Position numbers and translations under genes: made by a program
Source of the DNA: Photobacterium proteolyticum
Lineage (GTDB): Bacteria > Pseudomonadota > Gammaproteobacteria > Enterobacterales > Vibrionaceae
Reading direction: 5' to 3'
NCBI RefSeq assembly: GCF_001939735.1
Contig: NZ_MJIL01000101.1
Coordinates: 212,058-256,083 of the forward strand
Length of the DNA: 44,026 bases
In this document: positions 8,110 through 16,111 of the stretch, one piece after another
Numbering within the stretch: the first letter of the stretch is position 1
Layout: every line of letters begins with the position of its first letter
Notes under the pieces: generated by a model
What the model was told of the DNA's origin: nothing
Database searches by the model: none
The model's input: only the letters and a program-made list of their open reading frames with translations

Positions 8110-8958
8110 ATGTCACTAATTCCAAAGATTGCAAACAAGACGACAGAGGTTGTCAGTTTCACGTCTGTCGCCGTCAATGAGCCTAGGCAATCTGGCCGTG
8201 TGAGTCTGGTGGGAGCAGGCCCCGGCGATCCTGATTTACTGACAGTAAAGGCACTGCGGGTGATCCAGCAGGCTGATGTGATTGTGTATGACCGCTTGGT
8301 AAGCAAGGAAATCTGCCAGCTTTTCCCACCATCAACACCAACGATTTATGTCGGCAAGGCGAAAAATCATCACAGTGTGCCTCAGCAGGACATTAATGAA
8401 CTCCTGATCATCAAGGCCAAACAAGGGTTGAATATCTGTCGCCTGAAAGGCGGCGATGCCTTTGTGTTCGGTCGTGGTGGCGAAGAAATGCTGGAGCTTA
8501 GAGAGCAGGGAATCAAGGTCGACTTGGTCCCCGGTATCACTGCGGCGGCCGGTTGTACAAGCTATGCCGGGATCCCGCTTACCCATCGCGGACTCTCGCA
8601 GGGTTGCACCTTTGTCACGGCACATGCCGAGAAAGATCTTCAAATCTGCTGGCAGTCGCTGGCCCAGCTTAATCATACCCTGGTGTTTTATATGGGGTTA
8701 TCCAAAGCCGAGATGATTGCCAGCAGCCTGACTCAGGCTGGTTTGTGTGCCCATACCCCTGTCGCGTTGATTGAAAATGGCTGTTGTCCTCAGCAGCGGG
8801 TGATCCGTGGCGAGCTGCATCAGCTAGCCGACTTGGTTACCCGGGAGCAAGTGAAGTCACCCGCCTTGATTGTCGTCGGCAAGGTGGTGGCCTTGGCTGA
8901 GCAGTTGCAATGGTTTGCTGAAATGGCCAGCCAGCAGGCGAACAGATTGTCCGCGTAG
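8110..8958 (+). CDS. cobA: Uroporphyrinogen-III C-methyltransferase (SUMT)
   Basis: This 282-residue enzyme transfers two methyl groups from S-adenosylmethionine to uroporphyrinogen III, giving precorrin-2, the precursor of siroheme. Family motifs are plain: VSLVGAGPGDPDLLT at about 35-49, DVIVYDRLVS, CRLKGGDAFVFGRGGEE, VPGITAAAGCTSYAGIPLTHR and PVALIENG. There is an extra N-terminal tail of about 30 residues before the catalytic fold, and no CysG-type dehydrogenase/ferrochelatase part, so another protein must finish siroheme. AAGGA lies 7 bases before the ATG. As first gene of the cobA-nirB-nirD operon it supplies the siroheme cofactor for NirB, explaining its place behind a nitrogen-controlled promoter. 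Confidence 0.94.
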   Translation: MSLIPKIANKTTEVVSFTSVAVNEPRQSGRVSLVGAGPGDPDLLTVKALRVIQQADVIVYDRLVSKEICQLFPPSTPTIYVGKAKNHHSVPQQDINELLIIKAKQGLNICRLKGGDAFVFGRGGEEMLELREQGIKVDLVPGITAAAGCTSYAGIPLTHRGLSQGCTFVTAHAEKDLQICWQSLAQLNHTLVFYMGLSKAEMIASSLTQAGLCAHTPVALIENGCCPQQRVIRGELHQLADLVTREQVKSPALIVVGKVVALAEQLQWFAEMASQQANRLSA

Positions 8959-9001
8959 AAATATTGTCGGTATACAGAATTAGAAACAGTGAGGAAGTTA
9001 T

Positions 9002-11554
9002 ATGAGTAAGCAGCGTGTTGTGGTGGTCGGCAATGGAATGGTTGGCCACAAGTTTATCGATGATTTGGTACAGCGGGACAAAGACGAACAGTTTGAGGTT
9101 ATTACTTTTTCTGAGGAGCCGAGACTTGCCTATGACCGGGTTCAGCTCAGCAAATACTTTTCCGGGGCAACAGTGCAAGAGCTGGCACTGACCAATGAAA
9201 ATTACTACCAGGAGTGCGGAGTCAGTTATGTTCTCAATGAAAAGGTGACAGCCATTGATAGTGAGCAACGCCAGGTGATCACCGCCTCTGGCAGGGTGGA
9301 GAGCTATGACAAGCTGGTACTGGCGACAGGATCTTATCCGTTTGTTCCGCCGATCCCGGGCAATGACCAGTCACACTGCCATGTTTATCGGACCATCGAG
9401 GATTTGGAGGCAATTGAAACCTCCGGACGTCAAAGCGAGGTGGGCGTGGTAGTTGGAGGCGGGTTGCTGGGGCTGGAGGCCGCCAATGCATTGCAAAGTA
9501 TGGGATTGAAGACCCATGTGGTTGAGTTTGCGCCGAGACTGATGGCGGTACAGCTTGATGCCGGTGGCGGTAAGTTGCTCGAGCGAAAAATCTCTGAGCT
9601 GGGGGTTGAGGTACACACCGAAAAAGCCACTACGGAAATCGTTGCCGGTGAAACTTGCCGCTACCGAATGAATTTTGCCGATGGTAGTTTTCTCGAAACG
9701 GACATGATTGTGTTTTCGGCCGGGATCCGGCCGCAGGACGAGCTGGCACGACAGTGCGGGCTGGAGCTTGGCGATCGGGGCGGTATTGTCATCGATGATA
9801 GCTGTCAGACCAGCGTGACCGATATCTATGCCATCGGTGAGTGTGCACTGTGGCAGGGGCAGATTTTTGGTCTGGTGGCACCGGGCTACCAGATGGCGAA
9901 GGTTGTCGCCTCGCAATTGTGCGAGAAGCCGGGAAGTGAAGCTCAGAATGCGTTTACCGGTGCCGATATGAGCACCAAGCTGAAATTGCTGGGCGTAGAT
10001 GTAGCCAGTATAGGCGATGCCCACGGTAATACACCGGGCGCGCAGTCGTATACCTTTAATGATGAGATAGAGCAGGTCTATAAGCGGCTGATTGTCTCTC
10101 AGGACGGCAAGAAGATCATTGGAGCCGTATTGGTCGGAGATGTCGAGGCATACAGCAGTTTGCTGCAGATGAAGCTCAATGATATGCCGTTGCCGGAAAA
10201 CCCGGCAGTACTGCTATTGCCAGCGATAGGCGATGAAGAGGGGGCGGCGACCATGGGGGTGGAGGCGTTGCCTGACAGCGCGCAGATCTGTTCTTGTTTT
10301 GATGTCACCAAGGCTGATATCAAGCAGGCCGTGGCTGGTGGATGTACTGATATGGCGAGCCTGAAAGGGAGCACCAAGGCATCAACAGGATGTGGTGGTT
10401 GTTCGGCGCTGGCCAAGCAGGTGCTTGATGCCGAGCTGGCAAGCCTAGGCTTTGAGATTAATAATCATCTTTGTGAGCACTTTGCCTACTCGCGTCAGGA
10501 ACTGGCCGATATTGTCCGGGTCAAGCAGATCAAAACCTTTGATCAGTTACTGGATGAGTATGGACAGGGTTTGGGCTGCGATGTGTGTAAACCCACAGTA
10601 GGCTCTATTCTGGCTTCATTTTGGAACGACTATGTGCTGGATGAACAGCATATCGGTCTGCAGGATACCAATGATATTTTCCTCGGTAATATGCAAAAAG
10701 ACGGTACCTATTCGGTCGTGCCTCGGGTCGCTGGTGGGGAAATCACCCCGGATAAGCTGATCGTACTCGGCGAGGTGGCCAAAGAGTTTGACCTGTATAC
10801 CAAGATCACCGGTGGACAGAGGGTGGACTTGTTTGGGGCACAGCTACATGAACTACCGCTAATCTGGCAAAAGCTGATTGATGCCGGTTTTGAGACCGGC
10901 CATGCCTACGGAAAATCGGTGCGAACGGTTAAGTCGTGTGTCGGGAGTACCTGGTGCCGCTACGGAGTGAAGGACAGTGTGGGTTTTGCGATTGAATTGG
11001 AAGACCGTTACAAGGGATTACGTGCGCCTCACAAGTTGAAGTTTGCGGTATCGGGTTGTACTCGCGAGTGTGCAGAAGCGCAGTCTAAAGACATCGGTGT
11101 GATTGCGACTGAGAACGGCTGGAACCTCTATGTGTGCGGAAATGGCGGTATGCGTCCGCGTCATGCAGATTTGTTTGCGGCTGATCTGGATGACGAAACG
11201 CTGGTGACCTATATCGACCGTATTTTGATGTTCTATATTCGGACCGCAGATCGCCTCCAGCGCACGTCGGTATGGCTCGAAAATCTTGAGGGAGGTCTGG
11301 ACTACCTGCAACGAGTTGTGATTGAAGACAAGCTAGGCATTGTTGCGGAGCTGGAAAGCGAAATGGCGCATAACCTCAGTCAGTACCAGTGTGAGTGGAA
11401 GACAACACTGACTTCTCCCGAGAAACTGAAACGCTTCCAGCATTTCGTTAATAGCGAGGCAACAGATAACAAGCTCAGCTACGTCACCGAGAGAGGGCAG
11501 CGCCGGCCGAGGAACAAGCTTGAGCAGATTGAAATTGTCGATGTAACCGAATAG
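9002..11554 (+). CDS. nirB: NADH-dependent nitrite reductase large subunit NirB
   Basis: The 850-residue cytoplasmic enzyme reduces nitrite to ammonium with NADH. Domains in order: FAD-binding Rossmann fold (VVVVGNGMVGHKF at 5-17), NAD-binding Rossmann fold (VGVVVGGGLLGLEAAN near 147-162), BFD-like [2Fe-2S] domains (CSCFDVTKAD...STGCGGC; LGCDVCKPTVG), the ferredoxin-like nitrite/sulfite reductase half-domain, and the [4Fe-4S]-siroheme region with CVGSTWCRYG and SGCTRECAEA, which supplies the four Cys ligands. Length fits the family. It starts 43 bases after cobA behind GAGGAAG. NirD follows 9 bases after its stop. It uses the nitrite made by NasA and the siroheme made through CobA. Confidence 0.97.
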   Translation: MSKQRVVVVGNGMVGHKFIDDLVQRDKDEQFEVITFSEEPRLAYDRVQLSKYFSGATVQELALTNENYYQECGVSYVLNEKVTAIDSEQRQVITASGRVESYDKLVLATGSYPFVPPIPGNDQSHCHVYRTIEDLEAIETSGRQSEVGVVVGGGLLGLEAANALQSMGLKTHVVEFAPRLMAVQLDAGGGKLLERKISELGVEVHTEKATTEIVAGETCRYRMNFADGSFLETDMIVFSAGIRPQDELARQCGLELGDRGGIVIDDSCQTSVTDIYAIGECALWQGQIFGLVAPGYQMAKVVASQLCEKPGSEAQNAFTGADMSTKLKLLGVDVASIGDAHGNTPGAQSYTFNDEIEQVYKRLIVSQDGKKIIGAVLVGDVEAYSSLLQMKLNDMPLPENPAVLLLPAIGDEEGAATMGVEALPDSAQICSCFDVTKADIKQAVAGGCTDMASLKGSTKASTGCGGCSALAKQVLDAELASLGFEINNHLCEHFAYSRQELADIVRVKQIKTFDQLLDEYGQGLGCDVCKPTVGSILASFWNDYVLDEQHIGLQDTNDIFLGNMQKDGTYSVVPRVAGGEITPDKLIVLGEVAKEFDLYTKITGGQRVDLFGAQLHELPLIWQKLIDAGFETGHAYGKSVRTVKSCVGSTWCRYGVKDSVGFAIELEDRYKGLRAPHKLKFAVSGCTRECAEAQSKDIGVIATENGWNLYVCGNGGMRPRHADLFAADLDDETLVTYIDRILMFYIRTADRLQRTSVWLENLEGGLDYLQRVVIEDKLGIVAELESEMAHNLSQYQCEWKTTLTSPEKLKRFQHFVNSEATDNKLSYVTERGQRRPRNKLEQIEIVDVTE

Positions 11555-11563
11555 GAGCAGGGA

Positions 11564-11938
11564 ATGATGGAACAGGTAATTATAGAGCCGGCCACTCAAG
11601 GCTCGGTATTGAAAGAAAAGTGGCAAACTATCTGTAAACACAGCGATCTGGTGAAAAACACCGGCGTATGTGCCCTGGTGGATGACGAGCAGGTGGCTAT
11701 TTTCTATTGTGGCCGCAGTCAGTCTGTCTATGCTCTGTCAAATTATGATCCAATTGGTGATGCCAACGTGATGTCGAGAGGGATCATCGGTTCAGTTGAA
11801 GGTGAGACGGTAGTGGCATCACCGCTCTATAAACAACACTTTAGTTTAACGACTGGTGAATGCCTTGAGGATCCTCAGTTCAGCTTAAAAACCTACCCGG
11901 TGCGAGTAGAAGAAGGGGAAATCCAGTTGCAGGTATAA
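11564..11938 (+). CDS. nirD: Nitrite reductase small subunit NirD
   Basis: This 124-residue protein is a Rieske-fold subunit of the NADH nitrite reductase. Like other NirD proteins it lacks the Rieske Cys/His cluster ligands: the region reads VALFYCGRSQSVYALSNYDP-like, where true Rieske proteins have C-x-H. NNY/SNYDPIG, MSRGIIGSV and SPLYKQHFSLTTGECLEDP are family landmarks. It stabilises or completes the NirB holoenzyme. Spacing of 9 bases to nirB and a shared ribosome-binding region (AGGAGCAGGGA) show co-translation. A second in-frame ATG is directly after the first, so the start could be one codon later. Confidence 0.93.
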   Translation: MMEQVIIEPATQGSVLKEKWQTICKHSDLVKNTGVCALVDDEQVAIFYCGRSQSVYALSNYDPIGDANVMSRGIIGSVEGETVVASPLYKQHFSLTTGECLEDPQFSLKTYPVRVEEGEIQLQV

Positions 11939-11961
11939 TGGGTATTTTTCGGTAAATATTT

Positions 11962-11990
11962 AAAAATGGAGCTTTTTAGCTCCATTTTTT
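11962..11990 (+). terminator. Terminator of the cobA-nirB-nirD operon
   Basis: AAAAATGGAGC and GCTCCATTTTT form an 11-bp stem with a short loop, with the terminal T-run included. It stands 24 bases after the nirD stop and separates the operon from the transporter gene. Confidence 0.85.
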
Positions 11991-12073
11991 GTATTGAATT
12001 CCTTGGAAGACCTATTTTTAATGGGGTGGCCGTTGGCAAAAAAACACAAAACCCATAATAAAATGAGGGTAAT

Positions 12074-12090
12074 TGCCAGTAAATGGTGCA
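12074..12090. promoter_or_regulatory. NtrC-like enhancer site upstream of the nitrate transporter
   Basis: TGCCAGTAAATGGTGCA keeps the GC-N11-GC core and a perfect right half GGTGCA; the left half is weaker. It lies about 128 bases before the sigma-54 start predicted at about 12210. A second weak half-site (CGCACC) follows at 12095-12100. Confidence 0.45.
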
Positions 12091-12184
12091 CTCACGCACC
12101 AATATTATGATTATTATCTTGTGAGGTTTGCTTTTATTGCGCTTGATGATTTTAAGTTGTTGTAATTGCATGGTTTAGATTTGT

Positions 12185-12199
12185 GGCATGATAACTGCT
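12185..12199 (+). promoter_or_regulatory. Sigma-54-type promoter of the nitrate transporter gene
   Basis: GGCATGATAACTGCT, preceded by T, has GG and GC separated by exactly 10 bases, close to TGGCACG-N4-TTGCW (two mismatches). The start point would be near 12210, giving a leader of about 26 bases with AAAGGAATT as ribosome-binding site before the ATG at 12236. Confidence 0.55.
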
Positions 12200-12235
12200 A
12201 ATAACTTATCAGAGAGTCAATAAAGGAATTGAATA

Positions 12236-13711
12236 ATGACAGATACAGGTAAGTTCAACATATTCTCCATGACCGGAAAAATGAAGATCCTTCATTACAG
12301 CTGGTTTGCATTTTTTATTACATTTATGGTGTGGTTTAACTTTGCGCCCTTGCTTCAGGCGGTGAAAGAATCGCTTGGCCTGACCACCGCCGAGATTAAG
12401 ACCCTGCTAATTTTGAATGTCGCCTTTACGATACCGGCTCGGGTTATTATCGGGATGTTAACTGATAAATATGGGCCCCGGATCGTCTATTCGGCGCTGC
12501 TGGCAATTTGCTCCATCCCCTGTTTCATGTTTGCTTTTGCTGATAGCTTTGTCCAGGCCGCGATAGCACGTTTTGCCCTCGGGCTTATCGGTGCCGGTTT
12601 TGTTGTGGGGATCCGACTGGTGTCGGAATGGTTCCCTCACAATGAACTAGGAACCGCGGAAGGAATATACGGCGGCTGGGGGAACTTTGGTTCTGCAGCG
12701 GCTGCTTTTACACTGCCGACCGTCGCTGTGATGTTTGGTGGTGAGGATGGCTGGCGTTACGCGATGGCGATTACTGGTGCCATGAGCCTGATTTTTTCCT
12801 ATATCTTTTATATCAATGTTACCGATACGCCGAAGGGGGCGACATATTTCAAGCCTAAGAACTTAGGGGCCATGGAAGTAACCTCTAAAGGCGATTTCTT
12901 CTTATTGCTGCTAATGAAGTTGCCGATGTATGGTGCCCTGGCGCTATTGGCCTGGAAACTGTCTCCAAGCGGTGTGTCTATGCTTAGCAGTGAGATGGTT
13001 AACGGCATTTACGTGTTGCTTACCCTGATTTATTGCTACGAGATCAGCCAGGCTTGGAAGGTCAACAAGACGGTATTCAAAGAACCAGTCCCAGAAATAC
13101 ACCAATATAAATTCAAGCAGGTTGCCATTTTAAATGTGCTCTATTTCGCTACTTTTGGCTCGGAGCTGGCTGTTGTCTCGATGTTGCCGTTGTTTTTCTC
13201 AGATACCTTCGAGCTGACTCCGGTAATGGCCGGGATGGTGGCATCTGCCTATGCATTCATGAACCTGATGTCACGACCGGGTGGCGGCTGGATCTCCGAC
13301 AAGTTTGGCCGTAAGCCAACATTGCTGATTTTAACTGCCGGACTGGCGGCGGGTTATTTCCTGATGGGACAGGTAGATGGAAGCTGGCCAGTGTGGCTGG
13401 CAGTCGCAGCGGCTATGGCTTGTTCGTTCTTTGTTCAGTCGGGTGAGGGAGCGGTATTTGCAACAGTGCCTCTGATCAAGCGTCGCATGACAGGTCAGAT
13501 AGCCGGGATGACAGGGGCGTACGGTAACGTTGGTGCTGTTTGTTATCTCACGATTTTGTCACTGGTGGATTACAGCACCTTTTTCTATGTGATTGCGGCA
13601 ACGGCAGTGCTCGGATTTGTCACCTTGCTGATGATGGAAGAGCCTTCTGGCCAGATTGCGGAAATCAATGAAGATGGCAGCGTCACCATGATTGATGTAG
13701 CCAAAAGCTAG
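12236..13711 (+). CDS. narK: NarK-type nitrate/nitrite transporter (MFS, NNP family)
   Basis: The 491-residue protein has about 12 membrane helices. It carries the MFS loop motif GMLTDKYGPR at about 73-82 and its repeat GGWISDKFGRKPT in the second half. The nitrate signature is split between GIRLVSEWFP-HNELGTAEGIYGGWGNFGSA in helix 5 and its partner FVQSGEGAVFATVPLIKRRMTGQIAGMTGAYGNVGAV in helix 11, abbreviated here by position: about 121-150 and 400-437. These Arg residues and nitrate-signature Gly stretches are typical of nitrate/nitrite porters. It brings nitrate in for NasA. Whether it also exports nitrite is not visible. Its own sigma-54-type promoter and NtrC-like site link it to nitrogen control. 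The kinase/phosphatase fusion gene follows 84 bases later, probably in the same transcript. Confidence 0.93.
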   Translation: MTDTGKFNIFSMTGKMKILHYSWFAFFITFMVWFNFAPLLQAVKESLGLTTAEIKTLLILNVAFTIPARVIIGMLTDKYGPRIVYSALLAICSIPCFMFAFADSFVQAAIARFALGLIGAGFVVGIRLVSEWFPHNELGTAEGIYGGWGNFGSAAAAFTLPTVAVMFGGEDGWRYAMAITGAMSLIFSYIFYINVTDTPKGATYFKPKNLGAMEVTSKGDFFLLLLMKLPMYGALALLAWKLSPSGVSMLSSEMVNGIYVLLTLIYCYEISQAWKVNKTVFKEPVPEIHQYKFKQVAILNVLYFATFGSELAVVSMLPLFFSDTFELTPVMAGMVASAYAFMNLMSRPGGGWISDKFGRKPTLLILTAGLAAGYFLMGQVDGSWPVWLAVAAAMACSFFVQSGEGAVFATVPLIKRRMTGQIAGMTGAYGNVGAVCYLTILSLVDYSTFFYVIAATAVLGFVTLLMMEEPSGQIAEINEDGSVTMIDVAKS

Positions 13712-13744
13712 ATGCCAAACGTCTAACTAGATGATGGGTAATGT

Positions 13745-13774
13745 AGTGGTGGCCTTCTTTGAGAGGCTGCCACT
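13745..13774 (+). other. Stem-loop between the transporter and kinase/phosphatase genes
   Basis: AGTGG-TG-GCCT and AGGC-TG-CCACT pair with a small internal loop. No T-run follows, so it is not a normal terminator. It may lower downstream expression or protect the 3' end of the transporter message; no direct evidence. Confidence 0.4.
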
Positions 13775-13795
13775 CAGTCGTACAAGGATATAACG

Positions 13796-15556
13796 ATGGC
13801 AGAGACAATGGATATCTCGCAGGCTGTGGCTGAGGAGTTACAGGTTTCGGTAGGGGGCTTTTCCAGTGCCGGCTGCCGGGAAGCCAACCAAGATGCTTTT
13901 GCTGCGAAACATGCGGTGCGCAAAAATGTCGCCAAGTATAAGGGAGTGGTGGCATGCATTGCAGACGGCGTCAGTTGCAGTGATAACGGACAACAGGCTA
14001 GCCATACCAGTGTGACTCAGTTTATCGATGACTACTACAGTACACCGAATAGCTGGGGAGTCAGAAAGTCAGCGGCTAAGGTGCTGACCGGGCTGAACAG
14101 CTGGTTATATCATCATGGGCTGCAAAGTGATCTGCGACATAACGGGCTGGTGAGTACTTTCAGCAGTGTAATTGTCAAATCCAATACCGCGCATTTGCTT
14201 CATGTTGGTGATAGTCGAATTTACCGTTATCGGGCTGGGAAACTTGTTCAGCTCACACAGGATCACAGTCGTAAGCAAGGCGGGCGTAGTCATTTCCTGA
14301 CCCGGGCGCTGGGGATGGATAGTCGGCTCGATGTGGATTATCAGCAGGAGCCTGTCGAGGTAGACGATGTATTGGTACTGACCACCGACGGCCTGCATGA
14401 TTGGCTGAGCAAACAAGAGCTAGAAGCACTGCTATCGCGAACGGAGCTGACAGCCGAAGAGTTGGCGCATCTGATCGTGCAGTACGCCATGAAAAATGGC
14501 AGTGATGACAACCTTACCTGCCTGCTGGTGAAAATTGACGCGTTGCCGCAAGAGGATCTGCAAGAGGCGAGCAGACAATTGACACAAAGGGTCATTCCAC
14601 CGGTATTGGCCGAAGGGAATCGGATCGATCAGTATGAAATTCTAAGGGTGTTGTACAGCGGTACCCGGAGCCATGTCTATTTGGCCAAAAGCCATTTTGA
14701 CAAAAAATGCTATGTACTGAAGGCACCTTCACCGAACTTTGCGGATGATTTTGTCTATTTGCAGGGGTTTGTCCGGGAAGGCTGGGTTGGAAGGCAAATA
14801 GATCATCCGTCGGTGATGAAAATCCATCCCTATGCCGATGCATCGCCGTTTTTGTACCATGTCTGTGATTATGTGGAAGGCAAAACACTCAGGCAGTGGA
14901 TGATTGATAATCCGGCACCGAGCCTAGAGAAAGTACGTCAGGTGGCAGCTGAAATAGTAAAGCCAATTCGTTTTTTTCAGCGAATGGGTATCGTCCACCG
15001 CGATTTAAAGCCTGAGAATATTATCCTGACCGAGAATGGCAGGGTAGTGTTAATTGATTTTGGTACGGCACAGGCGGAAGGGTTCGATGAAATTTCCACT
15101 GTCATCACTGAGGACGTCCCGGTTGGCGCAACAGACTATATTGCCCCCGAATATTTGGCGGGCGAAAAAGCGACAGCCTATTCAGATTTATTTTCCGTTG
15201 GGGTGATTGTATATGAAATGCTGACCGGAAAATTGCCATACCGCTCTCGACATTCTCAGGTATTTGATGGAATAAAGCCTCATTACTATCAATATATTCC
15301 AGCGACTAAATACAGATCTGATTTACCGGCATGGCTAAACTTGGTATTAAAAAAAGTCTGCCACCCTTTTCCTGATATACGCTATCAAGTCATTTCTGAA
15401 TTTATTCAGGATTTATCCACACCTAACCAGAAAATACTTAAAGAGTTGAGAGAGTCACCTTTGATCCAGCGTAACCCATTGCGGTTTTGGAAGATCATGG
15501 TGTTGGTACTAGTAATGGTTGTTTGTATAGAAACATACATTATTGCCCTTGGGTAG
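13796..15556 (+). CDS. Bifunctional PP2C-type phosphatase / Ser-Thr protein kinase, membrane-anchored
   Basis: The 586-residue protein joins two opposing activities. Residues about 15-250 are a PP2C phosphatase: metal-binding Asp residues in ADGVS (D57), HVGDSRIYRY (D139), TTDGLHDW (D198) and GSDDNLTC (D237/D238). Residues about 280-545 are a Hanks-type kinase: VLK Lys309, REG Glu328, HRDLKPENI (D403, K405, N408), DFG at 421-423 and APE at 450-452. The glycine loop (LYSGTRSHVYLA) is degenerate. A single C-terminal membrane helix (about 564-583) anchors both domains to the cytoplasmic face. The ATG follows AAGGATATAACG. This fusion follows nitrate transporter genes in other proteobacteria, so control of nitrate uptake or assimilation is plausible, but substrate and signal are unknown. 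No terminator is evident after it. Confidence 0.9.
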   Translation: MAETMDISQAVAEELQVSVGGFSSAGCREANQDAFAAKHAVRKNVAKYKGVVACIADGVSCSDNGQQASHTSVTQFIDDYYSTPNSWGVRKSAAKVLTGLNSWLYHHGLQSDLRHNGLVSTFSSVIVKSNTAHLLHVGDSRIYRYRAGKLVQLTQDHSRKQGGRSHFLTRALGMDSRLDVDYQQEPVEVDDVLVLTTDGLHDWLSKQELEALLSRTELTAEELAHLIVQYAMKNGSDDNLTCLLVKIDALPQEDLQEASRQLTQRVIPPVLAEGNRIDQYEILRVLYSGTRSHVYLAKSHFDKKCYVLKAPSPNFADDFVYLQGFVREGWVGRQIDHPSVMKIHPYADASPFLYHVCDYVEGKTLRQWMIDNPAPSLEKVRQVAAEIVKPIRFFQRMGIVHRDLKPENIILTENGRVVLIDFGTAQAEGFDEISTVITEDVPVGATDYIAPEYLAGEKATAYSDLFSVGVIVYEMLTGKLPYRSRHSQVFDGIKPHYYQYIPATKYRSDLPAWLNLVLKKVCHPFPDIRYQVISEFIQDLSTPNQKILKELRESPLIQRNPLRFWKIMVLVLVMVVCIETYIIALG

Positions 15557-15887
15557 TGATTGGTTTATTTAAAGTAGGAATGTGTTTTGCGATAGTAATA
15601 TATTCCAATTATATTCATAGGGGTGATTAATTAACTTTTAAATATCTTTTGCTAATTATTAATATCATGGTTTATTCTGATTGATATAATTGTATTGGGA
15701 CTATGATTCCATAATATCATCTCGTTTTTTGATAACTGCAAAATTATGCCTATAAATACCCCTGTCAGCTAAAGGCAACTGATTTGAAAAGATCAGGCGC
15801 AAAACTACCGACCTAAAGAAAAACAACTATGTTTATATGGTTTTATTTCTATGGCAGCGGAGTTACCTGATAGGAATGAAGTAGACA

Positions 15888-16048
15888 ATACCAAGCTGGA
15901 TAAGTAGATGATCTATTTTTTATGAGGGAAAATTGCCAAATACAAGGCGGAAGTCGCAGTAACTAGTGGTTCTAATTACAAGACTTCCAACAAAGTAGTT
16001 GGTGATTTTAGCCATAAAGAGTGATCAGATATTTATTTAGCTTGGTAT
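15888..16048. repeat. 161-bp imperfect palindrome (MITE- or REP-like intergenic element)
   Basis: The element begins with ATACCAAGCT and ends with AGCTTGGTAT. The two arms, each near 78 bases, can be aligned with each other over their full length at roughly 70% identity once one is reversed and complemented. The centre is a strong hairpin at 15949-15988: GGAAGTC / GACTTCC outside and GTAACTAG / CTAATTAC inside. A further small hairpin CCAAC-AAAGTA-GTTGG lies at 15987-16002. No ORF of note is inside and no clear target-site duplication flanks it. It occupies most of the 555-base gap between the kinase gene and gbpA; the rest (15557-15887) is AT-rich with no gene seen. Confidence 0.65.
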
Positions 16049-16111
16049 AAGCAGTGGCTATTTTGTTTCCCGCTAGCTGGCTTCCCAACCATTCATTAGG
16101 AAGCTAATAAA

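Noticed and set aside
12084..12101. TGGTGC-N6-GCACCA as a full NtrC palindrome
   Set aside because: The halves are in the wrong orientation for NtrC (TGCACC-N5-GGTGCA); only the overlapping element at 12074-12090 keeps the GC-N11-GC core.
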